A DNA stretch of 48,128 nt from JAAZFF01 sp964405775 (GCA_964405775.1 CAYOPG010000007.1:1-48128), one strand, 5' to 3'. Shown: positions 1-8,839, numbered from the stretch's first letter. A program made the numbers and translations. The notes: generated by a model from the letters alone, not told the origin.

Positions 1-83
1 AACTTGTCTTTCGAGCCTACAATGAAGCCATAGAGCAAAAATACATGTTCTACAGTTACGGCGACTGCATGTTGATACTTTAG
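1..83 (+). CDS. queA: QueA C-terminus (tRNA preQ1 ribosyltransferase-isomerase), 5'-truncated by window edge
   Basis: Reading from base 3 gives 26 codons ending at a TAG (81-83). The peptide reads FRAYNEAIEQKYMFYSYGD followed by CMLIL, which matches the conserved C-terminal tail of QueA (AY..A...Y.FFSYGDAMLI). QueA transfers and isomerises the ribosyl moiety of S-adenosylmethionine onto preQ1 in tRNA, making epoxyqueuosine. Only the tail is in the window, so the identification rests on this short but characteristic motif. The gene converges on the MurC-like gene with 10 bp between stop codons. QueH, which reduces epoxyqueuosine to queuosine, is encoded at 46686-47255. Confidence 0.8.
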   Translation, partial: LVFRAYNEAIEQKYMFYSYGDCMLIL

Positions 84-93
84 CTCCCAGCGT

Positions 94-1392
94 CTAACGC
101 GCAAGGGATGCCGCAGTGACGGACAGATCGGGGTCGCGTGCGCCCATGGTGACGATTATGTCGCCGGGGCTGATGAGTTCTGAGATGCGCTCAATTACTG
201 CGGGATGGTCGAGGAGGAGCTCGCATTTGACGCCGTTTGCAACGAGACGCTTCTGGAGCGCATCAGAGTTTATCCCGCGATCGGCGGTGCCGCCGGCATC
301 GAACACCGGAAGCAGAAACAGGATGTCGTCAGCCCTCAGGGTCTCGGTGAACATCTCCACAAGGCTCTCGAACATTTTTGACAATGGACCGTAGCCATGC
401 GGTCGCCATAGTGCCAGAACTCGCTGTGAACGGGCGCGGAGCGTTTCTAGCGAGGCGCGTATCTTTTCCGTGTTGTGCGCATATTCATCAATAACCCTGA
501 CGCCGTCGCTGCGTATCCCGACAAGCTCCAATCTCCGTTTTATGCCTCTGAATGACGCCATCGCGCGGATGCAATCCTCTGTCGTGGCTCCGAGTTTCTC
601 TGCCATGCGGGCGGCCTGCCATGCGTTGAGTGCGTTGTGGCGTCCTGGATGTGGGAGGGTGAGGACTCTGCCACGGTATGGAAATTCGCATGACCAGTCG
701 AGCTCACGGATCTCCGGCACAGGCTCCGTGTCGTAGCGGCCGTCGAGCACCAGCCCGGAAACATGAGTAAGAAAGTCGTCGAATATGGCGTTTGATTCGA
801 TTAGGCAGAAGTGGTCGGCTGAGCAGTTGGAAATGATTGCGTGTTCGGGGTGGAAATTCAGGAGCGAACGGTCGCTCTCGTCCATTTCAGCCACGCATAA
901 TTCGCCGCAGCCGTTCCTGACGGCACCTGTGCGCGTGGCAGAGTGCCAGTTGACGCAGGGGGCGCCATTGACAACGAAAGGATCGAAGCCTGCCTCTTCG
1001 AGAATATGCCCGAGCATTGCGGTGATGGTGGATTTGCCGCAAGTGCCCGCGACGGCCACAAGCGTTTTCGGGGAAATGGCACGAGCAAGCGCCACGGAGC
1101 GGTGTATCACTTCAATGCCCAGGCGTTTGGCAGCAAGAAGGTCGGGGTTGTCACCCTCTATTGCAGAGCTTGCGACGACGGATCGTACGTCTGGTGTCAC
1201 GCCCGAGCCGTCCTGCGGGAAAATGCGTGCGCCTTGAGCGCGGAGCGCGTCCAGTACAGGCAAGGGCTTGCCTTGGTCCATGAAGCGTTCGGATCCGGAG
1301 ACTTCCGCGCCTATGTCCATCAAGGCTTCGGCCAGCGCTGACATTCCTACGCCACCTATTCCGACAAGATGCAACTTGGCCATGTTTTTCAA
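94..1392 (-). CDS. Mur ligase family protein, MurC-like (non-canonical subgroup)
   Basis: This 432-residue protein has the three-domain Mur ligase plan. A Rossmann-type GIGGVGMSALAE motif lies near residues 10-22. The ATP P-loop GTCGKST is at 116-122, where MurC normally has GTHGKTTT. A DESD stretch near 170 matches the EADESD region of MurC, and the C-terminal domain carries IDEYAHN and RPHGYGPL. Canonical MurC has DDYGHHPTE and FQPHRYTR there, and the usual NIDADHMD is NCSADHF here. MurC adds L-Ala to UDP-MurNAc; this divergent form may use another substrate or act in peptide recycling, which is inference. The start overlaps the stop of the cyclo-ligase gene (ATGA); MAKLHL at 1383 is an alternative start. 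It is last in the operon. Confidence 0.7.
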   Translation of the reverse strand: MKNMAKLHLVGIGGVGMSALAEALMDIGAEVSGSERFMDQGKPLPVLDALRAQGARIFPQDGSGVTPDVRSVVASSAIEGDNPDLLAAKRLGIEVIHRSVALARAISPKTLVAVAGTCGKSTITAMLGHILEEAGFDPFVVNGAPCVNWHSATRTGAVRNGCGELCVAEMDESDRSLLNFHPEHAIISNCSADHFCLIESNAIFDDFLTHVSGLVLDGRYDTEPVPEIRELDWSCEFPYRGRVLTLPHPGRHNALNAWQAARMAEKLGATTEDCIRAMASFRGIKRRLELVGIRSDGVRVIDEYAHNTEKIRASLETLRARSQRVLALWRPHGYGPLSKMFESLVEMFTETLRADDILFLLPVFDAGGTADRGINSDALQKRLVANGVKCELLLDHPAVIERISELISPGDIIVTMGARDPDLSVTAASLAR

Positions 1393-1967
1393 ACCCCCGC
1401 TGGTGAAATTGTTATCAAGCGCGATGGCGTTGCCAGCATGTTCATTGTTACGTCATGCGCTTCGCGCGGGATTGGGGTGGGGGATATCTGCCATTCGAAG
1501 GCGAGGCCGACGAGGCAGGCACCGGGGCGTCTGCCAGCGAGCATGCGGTCGTAATAACCGCGGCCGTGTCCAAGTCTGGTTCCGGCTGTGTCAAACATCA
1601 CACCGGGTACGATTATCAAATCAAGAGCTGAAGCATCGACCTGAATTTTAATGTCAGGTTCCAGAATGCCGATCTTTGCAGGAGACAGTTGCGTGGCAGA
1701 GCCGATGGAGCAGAAAGAATATCCGGAAATCACGGAGTCCCATGCCGGTATTGCAACGTGTTTGCCAAGGCGGAAGCATTCTGCAATTATGTCAAAGGTT
1801 CGCGCTTCGACGCCGTGTGCGGCATATAGTCCTATGGCGCGTGCGCTATTAAACGCCGGGATTGATGTGACGACGGAAAGGAAAGAGACTTCGACATCGG
1901 CCGCGTTGAGCGAGCGCAATTTACGGGCGTTTTCGCGGAGCAGTATCTTCTCGCTCTGCATCACCAT
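1389..1967 (-). CDS. 5-formyltetrahydrofolate cyclo-ligase family protein
   Basis: The 192-residue product is the usual length for MTHFS/YgfA. It converts 5-formyl-THF to 5,10-methenyl-THF with ATP, salvaging folate in the cytoplasm. The signature phosphate-binding loop GTRLGHGRGYYDR is at 129-141. Upstream lies the family's LIIVPGVMFD segment, and an N-terminal K/R-rich helix (LLRENARKLRS) would contact substrate. The start overlaps the end of the outer-membrane protein gene by 7 bases and the stop overlaps the MurC-like start by 4, so translation is probably coupled. The family assignment is firm from the loop motif. Confidence 0.88.
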   Translation of the reverse strand: MVMQSEKILLRENARKLRSLNAADVEVSFLSVVTSIPAFNSARAIGLYAAHGVEARTFDIIAECFRLGKHVAIPAWDSVISGYSFCSIGSATQLSPAKIGILEPDIKIQVDASALDLIIVPGVMFDTAGTRLGHGRGYYDRMLAGRRPGACLVGLAFEWQISPTPIPREAHDVTMNMLATPSRLITISPAGV

Positions 1968-2641
1968 TTTAGGCGAACGCCGACGAGATAAGTCATGCCG
2001 GACAAGTCAATATCGGCGGATAAAGTTCCTTTGTAACCAAGCATGTCGACATCGAATTCTAGAGACTCTTCGGCTATATCGGTATACTTGGCTTCAGCAA
2101 AGACGCAGAGGTTCGGTATGCCCGCCTCGACACCCACGAGTCCCCAGTATCCGAATATGTTGTCTATGTCTTCTTCAGCGGAAAAACCGCCAGATGCGAT
2201 TACGTCGAAGGCGGGAATCACATAATATCCGACGCCGCCGCCTGCGTAGAACGTCACCGGGTTGGCGGGGAGGGGAACCCTTGCTATCAGCCCGAGTTCC
2301 AATGGGACTATGCAGAAATTCTCAAGCTCTACAGAATAAGCGTCGAGGTTGTAATAGGAGGCCCAGTAATTGAGGTCGGGAATGACCGTGGACAGTTTGT
2401 CTATCATGCCGCCTACATCGTCCAGCTCTTCAAACGAGTCTGCGTATGCGCCCCGGAACTGGATGGAAACCTGAGGCAGTATTTCAAACTCGAACATGCC
2501 TCCGACGATATCGCCATCGCCCAGCATTTCGGTTTGCATTATGCCTTTAAAGGCACCGAGAGTGTTTGCCTTCGCGTCGGTAGTGGTGAACATTGCGGTT
2601 GCGGCGATTGCAGTCGCTGTGATCACGGATAGTATTTTCAT
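1961..2641 (-). CDS. predicted outer-membrane beta-barrel protein
   Basis: The 226-residue product starts with a clear signal peptide (MKILSVITATAIAATAMFTTTDAKA), predicted to be cleaved before NT. The rest alternates polar and hydrophobic residues in beta-strand fashion, with Gly/aromatic-rich strands (VTFYAGGGVGYYVIPAFDV). It ends in a strand with a terminal Trp (YLVGVRLKW), the kind of C-terminal signal the BAM machinery reads. A small 8-strand-type barrel is likely; no enzyme motif was seen. The ATG lies one base after the TGA of the rmd-like gene (TGATATG), so it is co-translated with sugar-nucleotide genes. Function is unknown. Confidence 0.7.
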   Translation of the reverse strand: MKILSVITATAIAATAMFTTTDAKANTLGAFKGIMQTEMLGDGDIVGGMFEFEILPQVSIQFRGAYADSFEELDDVGGMIDKLSTVIPDLNYWASYYNLDAYSVELENFCIVPLELGLIARVPLPANPVTFYAGGGVGYYVIPAFDVIASGGFSAEEDIDNIFGYWGLVGVEAGIPNLCVFAEAKYTDIAEESLEFDVDMLGYKGTLSADIDLSGMTYLVGVRLKW

Positions 2642-2642
2642 A

Positions 2643-3629
2643 TCACAGATTATTGATTATGTCAGTTATGGTGTGTTCAAGGGAGAATGAGGGGGACCAT
2701 CCAGTATGTTCACGTATGCGCGAAACATCGAGACGCAACGAAGCATCGCTGGGACGGTATAATGCGGGGTCTACTGTTGTCTTGGGAGCCGCGCCCACGA
2801 TCCGTTTGATTGAATCAAGCAATTCGCCTATTTTGACGCGCGCGTTTGTCGTGATGTTGTATGCCTGCCCGTTCTGGCCGCGCTCGATGATTAGTCGATA
2901 CGCGCGTACTACGTCACGCACATCTGTGAAGTCGCGGATTGAGTCGAGGTTGCCGACCTTGATTTCGTTGATTTCCCCGCGTTTCGCCGCGAGCACTTGC
3001 TTGGCAAAAGACACTGCCACAAAGCGATCCGTCTGGCCCGGTCCAGTGTGGTTGGCTGGGCGAGCAATGAGTGTCTGGAGACCGTACGCGCCGTTGTAAG
3101 CCGACACTGCGTGTTCGGCCGCGACTTTGGATATGGCGTACATCGAGAGTGGCAGCAACGGAGCCATTTCACGAATGGGCACGTTGGCGGCGCGTATAGA
3201 AGTGACTGGTCCGTAGACCTGCGAAGTGGAGACCATAAGCATCCTGCAATCAGGCGCTTCCCGACGCAACGCCTCCGCCACGTTCACCGTACCGGCGATG
3301 TTGACGGTGAGCATGGTGGAGGGATCCTTGTCACCATCCGGTACATACGAAATCGCCCCCAGATGTATACATGCATCGGGGTGGATGTCGCTCACGAACT
3401 TGCACATCTCTTCGCGGTTGCGCAAGTCCACTTGCCTGTACTCTGGCAAAGCCGATGTGGCGGGGGAATCAGCCGGCAGGGCATCCGTAGTGAACACCTT
3501 GTGTCCATGCGATTCGAGTTCGCGAATCAAATGAGCGCCGACAAACCCAGCAGATCCCGTTATAATCACGCGTTCGCAGCGTGGGGATCCTATAGCAGGA
3601 TCTGGGGTTGTGGCATGAGTGAATGTCAT
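2643..3629 (-). CDS. NAD(P)-dependent sugar-nucleotide reductase/epimerase, probable GDP-4-keto-6-deoxymannose reductase
   Basis: This is an extended short-chain dehydrogenase of 328 residues. The nucleotide-binding GSAGFVG is at 25-31, and the catalytic YAISK (YxxxK) at 164-168 is preceded by the VSTSQVYG serine segment. The protein follows gmd by 6 bases. In that context it most likely reduces the 4-keto-6-deoxymannose product of Gmd, giving GDP-D-rhamnose (RMD type) or, less likely, a related 6-deoxyhexose. The sequence alone does not fix the stereochemistry. About 20 residues precede the Rossmann fold, so an internal start is possible, but only the ATG at 3629 is well placed after the gmd stop. 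Confidence 0.75.
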   Translation of the reverse strand: MTFTHATTPDPAIGSPRCERVIITGSAGFVGAHLIRELESHGHKVFTTDALPADSPATSALPEYRQVDLRNREEMCKFVSDIHPDACIHLGAISYVPDGDKDPSTMLTVNIAGTVNVAEALRREAPDCRMLMVSTSQVYGPVTSIRAANVPIREMAPLLPLSMYAISKVAAEHAVSAYNGAYGLQTLIARPANHTGPGQTDRFVAVSFAKQVLAAKRGEINEIKVGNLDSIRDFTDVRDVVRAYRLIIERGQNGQAYNITTNARVKIGELLDSIKRIVGAAPKTTVDPALYRPSDASLRLDVSRIREHTGWSPSFSLEHTITDIINNL

Positions 3630-3635
3630 TTCAGA

Positions 3636-4616
3636 CTATTTACGTATCTCGTTCTTTACACGGATCAAATCGGCATCCACCATCATGTGGATGAGCTCTT
3701 CGAGCGTGGTTTTGGCTTCCCAACCAAGTTTGGCGTGTGCCTTCGCTGGGTTGCCAAGCAGTATTTCAACCTCGGCGGGACGGTAGAACTTCGGGTCGAT
3801 CACGACGTAATCGTTGTAATCCAGACCTACGTATTCGAAGGCGATTTTGCACATGTCACGCACAGTGGTGGTGCGGCCTGTGGCGACGACAAAGTCGTCC
3901 GGCTCGTCCTGCTGGAGCATGAGCCACATTGCCTCGACGTAGTCACCAGAGAAACCCCAGTCGCGCTTTGCGTCGATGTTGCCGAGCGAGAGTTTGTCCT
4001 GAACCCCGAGTTTTATGCGGGCAACTGCATCCGTAACCTTGCGTGTTACGAACTCAATTCCGCGCAGCGGAGACTCGTGGTTGAACAGGATGCCGGAGCA
4101 GCCAAAAATGTCGAAACTTTCGCGGTAGTTTATAGTCATCCAGTGGGCGAAGAGTTTAGACACGCCGTACGGGCTTCTCGGGTAGAATGGAGTCGTTTCC
4201 GACTGCATGGGCTCCTGGATTTTCCCGAACATCTCGCTTGTAGATGCCTGATAGAAACGAGCCTGGGGCCTTACCTGACGCAGAGCTTCGAGAATGTGGA
4301 GGGCGCCGAGGCCTGTTGCGTCGGCGGTCAGCAGTGGCTGTGCCCAGCTAGTGGCGACGAAACTCTGCGCTCCGAGGTTGTATACTTCATCCGCTTCGGA
4401 GATGTTGAGCGCACGCGTTATAGATGCGATATCAGTCAAGTCGCCGTCGATTAGAGAGATTTTGTCGAGTAAGTCTAGATATTCAAGGCGCCATGTGGTG
4501 GGCGAGCTCCTCCGGGCTAGAAGGCCGTATACCTCGTAGCCTTTTTCGAGGAGAAATTTCGAAAGATACGCGCCGTCCTGGCCGGTTACACCTGTGATCA
4601 GGGCTTTTTTTGTCAT
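3636..4616 (-). CDS. gmd: GDP-mannose 4,6-dehydratase
   Basis: The 326-residue protein catalyses GDP-mannose to GDP-4-keto-6-deoxy-mannose, the committed step to GDP-fucose and GDP-rhamnose. It shows GVTGQDG (9-15) for NADP, the RRSS loop (36-39), STSEMFG (126-131) with the catalytic Thr/Glu, and YGVSK (150-154). FNHESPLRG (178-186) and the RDWGF segment follow. The frame stays open upstream to 4820, but that would run through the previous gene. The ATG at 4616 gives the exact Gmd N-terminus, so it was chosen. The next gene starts 6 bases downstream of its stop. Confidence 0.93.
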   Translation of the reverse strand: MTKKALITGVTGQDGAYLSKFLLEKGYEVYGLLARRSSPTTWRLEYLDLLDKISLIDGDLTDIASITRALNISEADEVYNLGAQSFVATSWAQPLLTADATGLGALHILEALRQVRPQARFYQASTSEMFGKIQEPMQSETTPFYPRSPYGVSKLFAHWMTINYRESFDIFGCSGILFNHESPLRGIEFVTRKVTDAVARIKLGVQDKLSLGNIDAKRDWGFSGDYVEAMWLMLQQDEPDDFVVATGRTTTVRDMCKIAFEYVGLDYNDYVVIDPKFYRPAEVEILLGNPAKAHAKLGWEAKTTLEELIHMMVDADLIRVKNEIRK

Positions 4617-4650
4617 TTTCTTTGTTGTTTCTCTTAGTATGAGTTGGTTA

Positions 4651-5604
4651 TTAAATGGTTGTGTCTTCCTTGCCTGTCGTTTCTTCAATACCCCATAGGC
4701 TGGTAAGATATTCAACAGCGCGTTGAATCGATTTCTCGTCGGTGCCTCGGGTGGGTTCGAGTACGAATGGTATTCCTTTTTCGATGAGTGGGGAAAATAT
4801 TTTGAAATTAACAGTGCCACCTTCGACTGGCGGCATGTGGTGGTCGGAAGTCGCCCCGACGACGTCGTGGAGATGCAACCCTGCTATCCGGTCGGCGAAA
4901 CGCGACACTATTCCTGCGTGGTGGGTGAGTCCCAGGTTATGCCGTACTTGCGCGTGGCCACTGTCATGCCAGCATCCTAACGAAGGGGAAGTGAAGCTGT
5001 CCAGAAGAAGTTGCAATTCCGGCTCGTTGGGAATACCATCGTACGTCGGGAGATTCTCGAGCCCTAGCACGATCCCCAGCTTCTCGAAGTATGGCAGTAA
5101 TTCGTTGATCGACTCGTACAGAGTGTCGAGCGTGTCTTTGGAGCGGCGGTCTCGTGCGGCCATCATCCGCGCAATGACTTTGGCTTGTTTGGGCGTGCCC
5201 AGTTTATCCGTGTCTGCAAGTTTCTCCAGTTTCTTTACGTGACGCCGTATTGGCACCCTTCCCGCATGCAGGACGACAGCCCTAGCTCCCACGGAGTAGG
5301 CAAATTCAGCCGTCTCCTTTACCGCCTTTATGCCGCGCTGGGTACCTTCTTTGTCGGACTTATCTGTTATCCGAAACAATTCTGGGCCTGTATCCCCGTT
5401 GATTGAACCGGGGCAAAAAGCGTGGACGCTGGACACTTTCACGTGTCCGGCGTCCACCCATTCGCGGACTCCTTCCGCTTGACCCCTTGTCAGAGAGTAT
5501 CCCAGTTCAACTGAATCAAAGCCAAGATCGCAGATTTCCCGGAGCATTCCGGCTGCGCTTTCGTGACGTGTTGAATTCCAGTTGGTGGATAGAGATAATC
5601 GCAT
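4651..5604 (-). CDS. sugar phosphate isomerase/epimerase-like TIM-barrel protein
   Basis: The 317-residue product belongs to the xylose isomerase-like TIM barrel (AP endonuclease 2) superfamily. Visible metal-site elements in order are VVLHAGR (first third), LGLENL with the Glu ligand, CWHDSGHAQ with Asp/His, LHLHDVVG, and a late VLEP with Glu. These match the divalent-metal ligands of this fold. Members include hydroxypyruvate isomerase, tagatose epimerase and inosose dehydratase, and the sequence does not discriminate among them. It starts 4 bases after the rpsU stop and precedes gmd by 34 bases. That suggests a sugar metabolism role, but the substrate is unknown. Confidence 0.8.
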   Translation of the reverse strand: MRLSLSTNWNSTRHESAAGMLREICDLGFDSVELGYSLTRGQAEGVREWVDAGHVKVSSVHAFCPGSINGDTGPELFRITDKSDKEGTQRGIKAVKETAEFAYSVGARAVVLHAGRVPIRRHVKKLEKLADTDKLGTPKQAKVIARMMAARDRRSKDTLDTLYESINELLPYFEKLGIVLGLENLPTYDGIPNEPELQLLLDSFTSPSLGCWHDSGHAQVRHNLGLTHHAGIVSRFADRIAGLHLHDVVGATSDHHMPPVEGGTVNFKIFSPLIEKGIPFVLEPTRGTDEKSIQRAVEYLTSLWGIEETTGKEDTTI

Positions 5605-5608
5605 TTTC

Positions 5609-5827
5609 CTATATGCGGGGCATTGTCTCCGCTAGTGCGGCGCGACGTGCCAGACTGCGGGCGCGCGAACGTGCGCGAATTGACTTCTTGCGTTTCTTTT
5701 CGCAAGGCTTTTCGAAATAGCGCTCGGCGCGGAGCTGCTTTATGATGCCCTCCTTATCCATCGCCTTTTTCAGACGTTTGATTGCCTTCTCTATTGCCTC
5801 GCCTTTTTTTACACGAATTTGTATCAC
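5609..5827 (-). CDS. rpsU: 30S ribosomal protein bS21
   Basis: The 72-residue basic protein has the S21 pattern: IQIRVKKGEAIEKAIKRLKK, then RAERYFEKPCEKKRKK, and an Arg-rich tail. bS21 binds the small subunit near the anti-Shine-Dalgarno end of 16S rRNA and helps initiation. The frame is open to a GTG at 5836, but that codon sits directly against the purine run AGGGG. The GTG at 5827 lies six bases after AGGGGGTG and gives the usual S21 N-terminus, so 5827 was chosen. It is the first gene of the operon behind a good promoter. Confidence 0.88.
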   Translation of the reverse strand: MIQIRVKKGEAIEKAIKRLKKAMDKEGIIKQLRAERYFEKPCEKKRKKSIRARSRARSLARRAALAETMPRI

Positions 5828-5911
5828 GCTAGTCACCCCCTGTCATGGCCGGCGCCCGCTGTGCGGGTGTAGTCGCCTCAAGCCCTCTCCCTTGAACGGG
5901 AAGAAGCGCAT

Positions 5912-5941
5912 ACAATACCATATCGCTGGCTTGGTGGTCAA
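5912..5941 (-). promoter_or_regulatory. sigma-70-type promoter for the rpsU-gmd operon
   Basis: On the minus strand TTGACC (plus 5936-5941) is followed after 18 bases by TATTGT (plus 5912-5917). The start site would fall near 5905, leaving a leader of about 75 bases before rpsU. No comparable promoter was seen between the later genes of the operon, which are nearly contiguous. Confidence 0.55.
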
Positions 5942-6046
5942 GCTTGCGAGTGGATTAAAAAGTTCCCGGAAATTTAGTTGTAAATTTAATTACACGAACT
6001 CAAAGAGAATGATGTTTTCCGATTACAACCCGCAAACGTGAACAAT

Positions 6047-6253
6047 TTAATCGTCAGTAATTGTGATTGTAAAGGGCAGGTGCAACCTGCGGAATTTCTG
6101 TCCCTTTGAATCGTGTCCAGACATCCGTTTCCCTTTGTCGTCACGGACAGTCAGCGCAAGTCCGAATTTTTCTCCAGGTGCGAAGTCCATAGGTACGGGC
6201 ACCGGCATGTCGATTTTGTGAACCAAGCCCTGAGGCTCCGTTGCAAAAGTATG
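6047..6253 (-). pseudogene. C-terminal remnant of an unidentified protein (beta-sandwich-like tail)
   Basis: Below normal gene length, this minus frame is open from just after a TGA (plus 6254-6256) to a TAA at 6047-6049 and has no start codon near its head. The 68 residues look like real protein: GLVHKIDMPVPVPMDFAPG, then EKFGLALTVRDDKGKRM, then LHLPFTITITDD at the end. That alternation suggests a beta-sandwich C-terminal domain, as found at the ends of carbohydrate-active enzymes; the assignment is tentative. The upstream part is missing and is replaced at about 6250 by the head of an oppositely oriented remnant. No function is assigned. Confidence 0.5.
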
Positions 6254-7285
6254 TCAGACCGTGATGTGCAGATACTTGATCTGTGGAAATCCCTCTACCC
6301 GGAACGTCCTCTGGTGAACACGGAAATCCACACTTGGTACCGCGATCACACACTCGTTGCGATACTGCCTTGGCGGCTCGCCTTACATGGCCTTGCCGAC
6401 GGCAACTGGTGGTGCTGGCATTCCAACTCGCGTTTCTCCAACAGCATATCTAGTTCGCAATCGATGCATGGGCTTTCCATATCGGGACTTGATGTGCAGC
6501 GTCTATTCGAACCGTACATTGTAGCGCTTAACCGCAAACCATCGCGAATAGCGACTCTCTTTCCGGACATAATAACCGGACGTAGTGCCGTGCCAATGGA
6601 GAGACTCCGCCACGAAATAGCAACCGCGCAGTACACGCTCGGGGTGCTTCCACGTTACGTCACGGAGAAAACCGCCGCTGAAGGCTCCCTGAAAGGCAAG
6701 GAGCTGCTTATCGCATGCGAATCGTCTTTCGTGAAAGACTCAACTTACAATGCCGTTGTAGACTACATCAAAAACGGCGGTGTTGCTATTGTGGAGGAAG
6801 GCGGCTTTGCCCGGAATGAACACGGCGATACGCGCGATACCTCGGAGCTTTTCCCAAACGCTGAAGATGGCGGATACGAACAGTTCGGACGGCACGCTCA
6901 AATCGGCAGCCTTGGAAAAGGCAGAGTGATCAGAATTGGCAATATCGAGCCGCAAGACCGCGATGACAGACAGGCGTGTTACCGCGAAGTGTTTGCCGAG
7001 GCAATCGATAAGCTAGGGCTCAATGATCCCATACGCCTGATCCCGGCAGATAAATTGCATGCATCCATGCGTGCGATGGAATGGCGCGTGGCTCCGGTTG
7101 AGGGGAGGTATGTAATGGCTGTGTTCCCTTACGAAGGACAGGACGTCGAACCCGGCGCATTCCTCTTAGAGACTTTTCGCTTCTTGAAACGGATAACAAA
7201 TCTCATAACCGGCGAAAATGTGCCAGTTGATGCTTTCCAAGTTCGAAAGGGGCCGAATATGTTCCTGATAGAGCCTGAACTTTAG
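6251..7285 (+). pseudogene. 5'-truncated glycosidase-like gene (GH42-type C-terminal half)
   Basis: The frame is open from a GTG at 6113, but 6113-6250 is antisense to the remnant on the other strand, so the homologous part probably begins near the ATG at 6251 (344 residues). It opens with DLWKSLYPERPLVNTEIHTW, resembling the late TIM-barrel strand of clan GH-A enzymes with the nucleophile Glu. Next comes GLADGNWWCWHSN. Then an alpha/beta domain follows (KGKELLIACESSFVKDSTYN, then IKNGGVAIVEEGGF) like the GH42 trimerisation domain. The acid/base half of the barrel is absent and there is no ribosome-binding site. It is best read as a decayed beta-galactosidase-like gene. If 6113 were used, it would be an intact orphan protein of 390 residues. 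Confidence 0.5.
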
Positions 7286-7447
7286 CGGTGTGTACGGTGG
7301 CTGACACGCTATGTCATAGGACAACCAAATATGTTTCCAGCGACAAAGAACAAAATCTTTCCGCAAAATCTTGGGCTTCTGCGTTTCCCTTGCATTTCGC
7401 TCTGATTTTGTGTAGCCTACCGGGGAAAGTTCAAGCAGTATAAAATT

Positions 7448-8839
7448 GTGAAAATGCAGAAAAAAATGGAAAATAGAAACATTCTTTGCATCGGTGCCGG
7501 ATACGTAGGCGGACCGACGATGGCAATGATCGCCAAAAAATGCCCTGACCGCAAGGTGACGGTGGTTGATATAAACGCGGATCGAATCAAGGCGTGGCAG
7601 TCTGATAAATTGCCCATATACGAGCCAGGATTGGCGGAGGTGGTAGCAGAGACGCTGAACCGTAACCTTTTCTTTTCGACGGATATCGACAAGGCCATAG
7701 AGGAAGCCGACATAATCTTCGTGGCAGTCAACACGCCTACTAAAACTTTCGGCGAGGGTGCGGGACGCGCGGCCGATTTGCAGTACTGGGAGAAGACCGC
7801 GCGCCAGATCAAGAGATGCGCCAAGAGTGACAAAATAGTGGTCGAAAAATCCACCTTGCCTGTGCGTACGGCCGCTGCAATGCGCCGTGTGCTTTCAGCG
7901 GGTGCTGATGGTGTGAATTTCGAAGTCCTTTCCAATCCAGAGTTCCTTGCAGAAGGCACGGCCATACGCGACCTTGAGATGCCTGATCGCGTGTTGGTGG
8001 GGTCGGCGGAGACGTCCTCTGGGCTCGCCGCGCGCGAGGCGGTGGTGGAAGTCTATGCGTCTTGGATTCCCCGCGAGAGGATTCTCACGACGAACGTCTG
8101 GTCGTCTGAGCTTTCCAAAATCGCAGCAAACGCGTTCTTGGCGCAGCGCATATCTTCAATCAACGCGCTTAGCGAACTCTGCGAGAAGACCGGCGCAAAC
8201 GTCAGCGAAGTGGCGAGGGCTGTAGGGTCAGACAGCCGCATAGGGGCGAAATTTCTCAAGGCGGGCGTTGGGTTCGGCGGGTCTTGTTTCAAGAAAGACA
8301 TTCTAAACCTGGTCTATATGTGCGAGAGCGAGGGGCTTACCGAAGCGGCGGATTACTGGCGTTCAGTTGTGGATATGAACGAACACCAGAAGAACCGGTT
8401 TGTAAAGACCATGCTCAGGGCGATGTTTAACACCGTTGCAGGCAAACGCATAGCGATACTGGGATTCGCGTTTAAAGCGGACACTTCCGACACGCGCGAG
8501 ACGCCGGCGATAACAATCGCCAAACTCCTTGTGGAAGAACACGCCCAAGTGGTCGTGAACGATCCGCATGCGATCGAAAACGCCAAGCGAGATCTTGCGG
8601 GGCTGGAGGATTTTGTAACTTACGAGCATGATCCTTACAAGGCAGTAGAAGGGGCGGATGCCGTGGCCGTTTTGACTGACTGGAGTCAATACAAGGACAT
8701 CGATTGGCAGAAAGTTTACGACCTGATGCGCAGCCCTGCATTCGTATTCGATGGCCGGAATTTCCTTGATCACCAGAAGCTATTCGACATGGGATTTCAC
8801 GTCTACGCAATCGGAATCGAGCCAAAGTCGCATTTTTAG
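7448..8839 (+). CDS. ugd: UDP-glucose 6-dehydrogenase
   Basis: The protein (up to 463 residues) oxidises UDP-glucose to UDP-glucuronate with two NAD+, supplying acidic surface sugars. Motifs, numbered from the GTG at 7448, are CIGAGYVGGPT (14-24, NAD fold), FVAVNTPT (91-98), VVEKSTLPV, NPEFLAEGTA and GVGFGGSCFKKD. The catalytic Cys is residue 280. FKADTSDTRETPA follows in the C-terminal UDP-binding domain. Length and the GAGRAADL insert recall the animal-type enzyme more than the short bacterial one. Starts at 7454 and 7466 are also possible; no Shine-Dalgarno is well placed for any, and an A/T-rich TATAAAAT lies at 7439-7446. Confidence 0.93.
   Translation: MKMQKKMENRNILCIGAGYVGGPTMAMIAKKCPDRKVTVVDINADRIKAWQSDKLPIYEPGLAEVVAETLNRNLFFSTDIDKAIEEADIIFVAVNTPTKTFGEGAGRAADLQYWEKTARQIKRCAKSDKIVVEKSTLPVRTAAAMRRVLSAGADGVNFEVLSNPEFLAEGTAIRDLEMPDRVLVGSAETSSGLAAREAVVEVYASWIPRERILTTNVWSSELSKIAANAFLAQRISSINALSELCEKTGANVSEVARAVGSDSRIGAKFLKAGVGFGGSCFKKDILNLVYMCESEGLTEAADYWRSVVDMNEHQKNRFVKTMLRAMFNTVAGKRIAILGFAFKADTSDTRETPAITIAKLLVEEHAQVVVNDPHAIENAKRDLAGLEDFVTYEHDPYKAVEGADAVAVLTDWSQYKDIDWQKVYDLMRSPAFVFDGRNFLDHQKLFDMGFHVYAIGIEPKSHF

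Noticed and set aside
2997..4454. Open frame of 485 codons on the plus strand
   Set aside because: It is antisense to gmd and the reductase gene, both of which have clear family motifs. Its composition (His, Cys, Arg-rich) is that of a shadow.
5742..6041. 99-codon plus frame antisense to rpsU and its promoter
   Set aside because: No family resemblance, and the rpsU frame explains the region.
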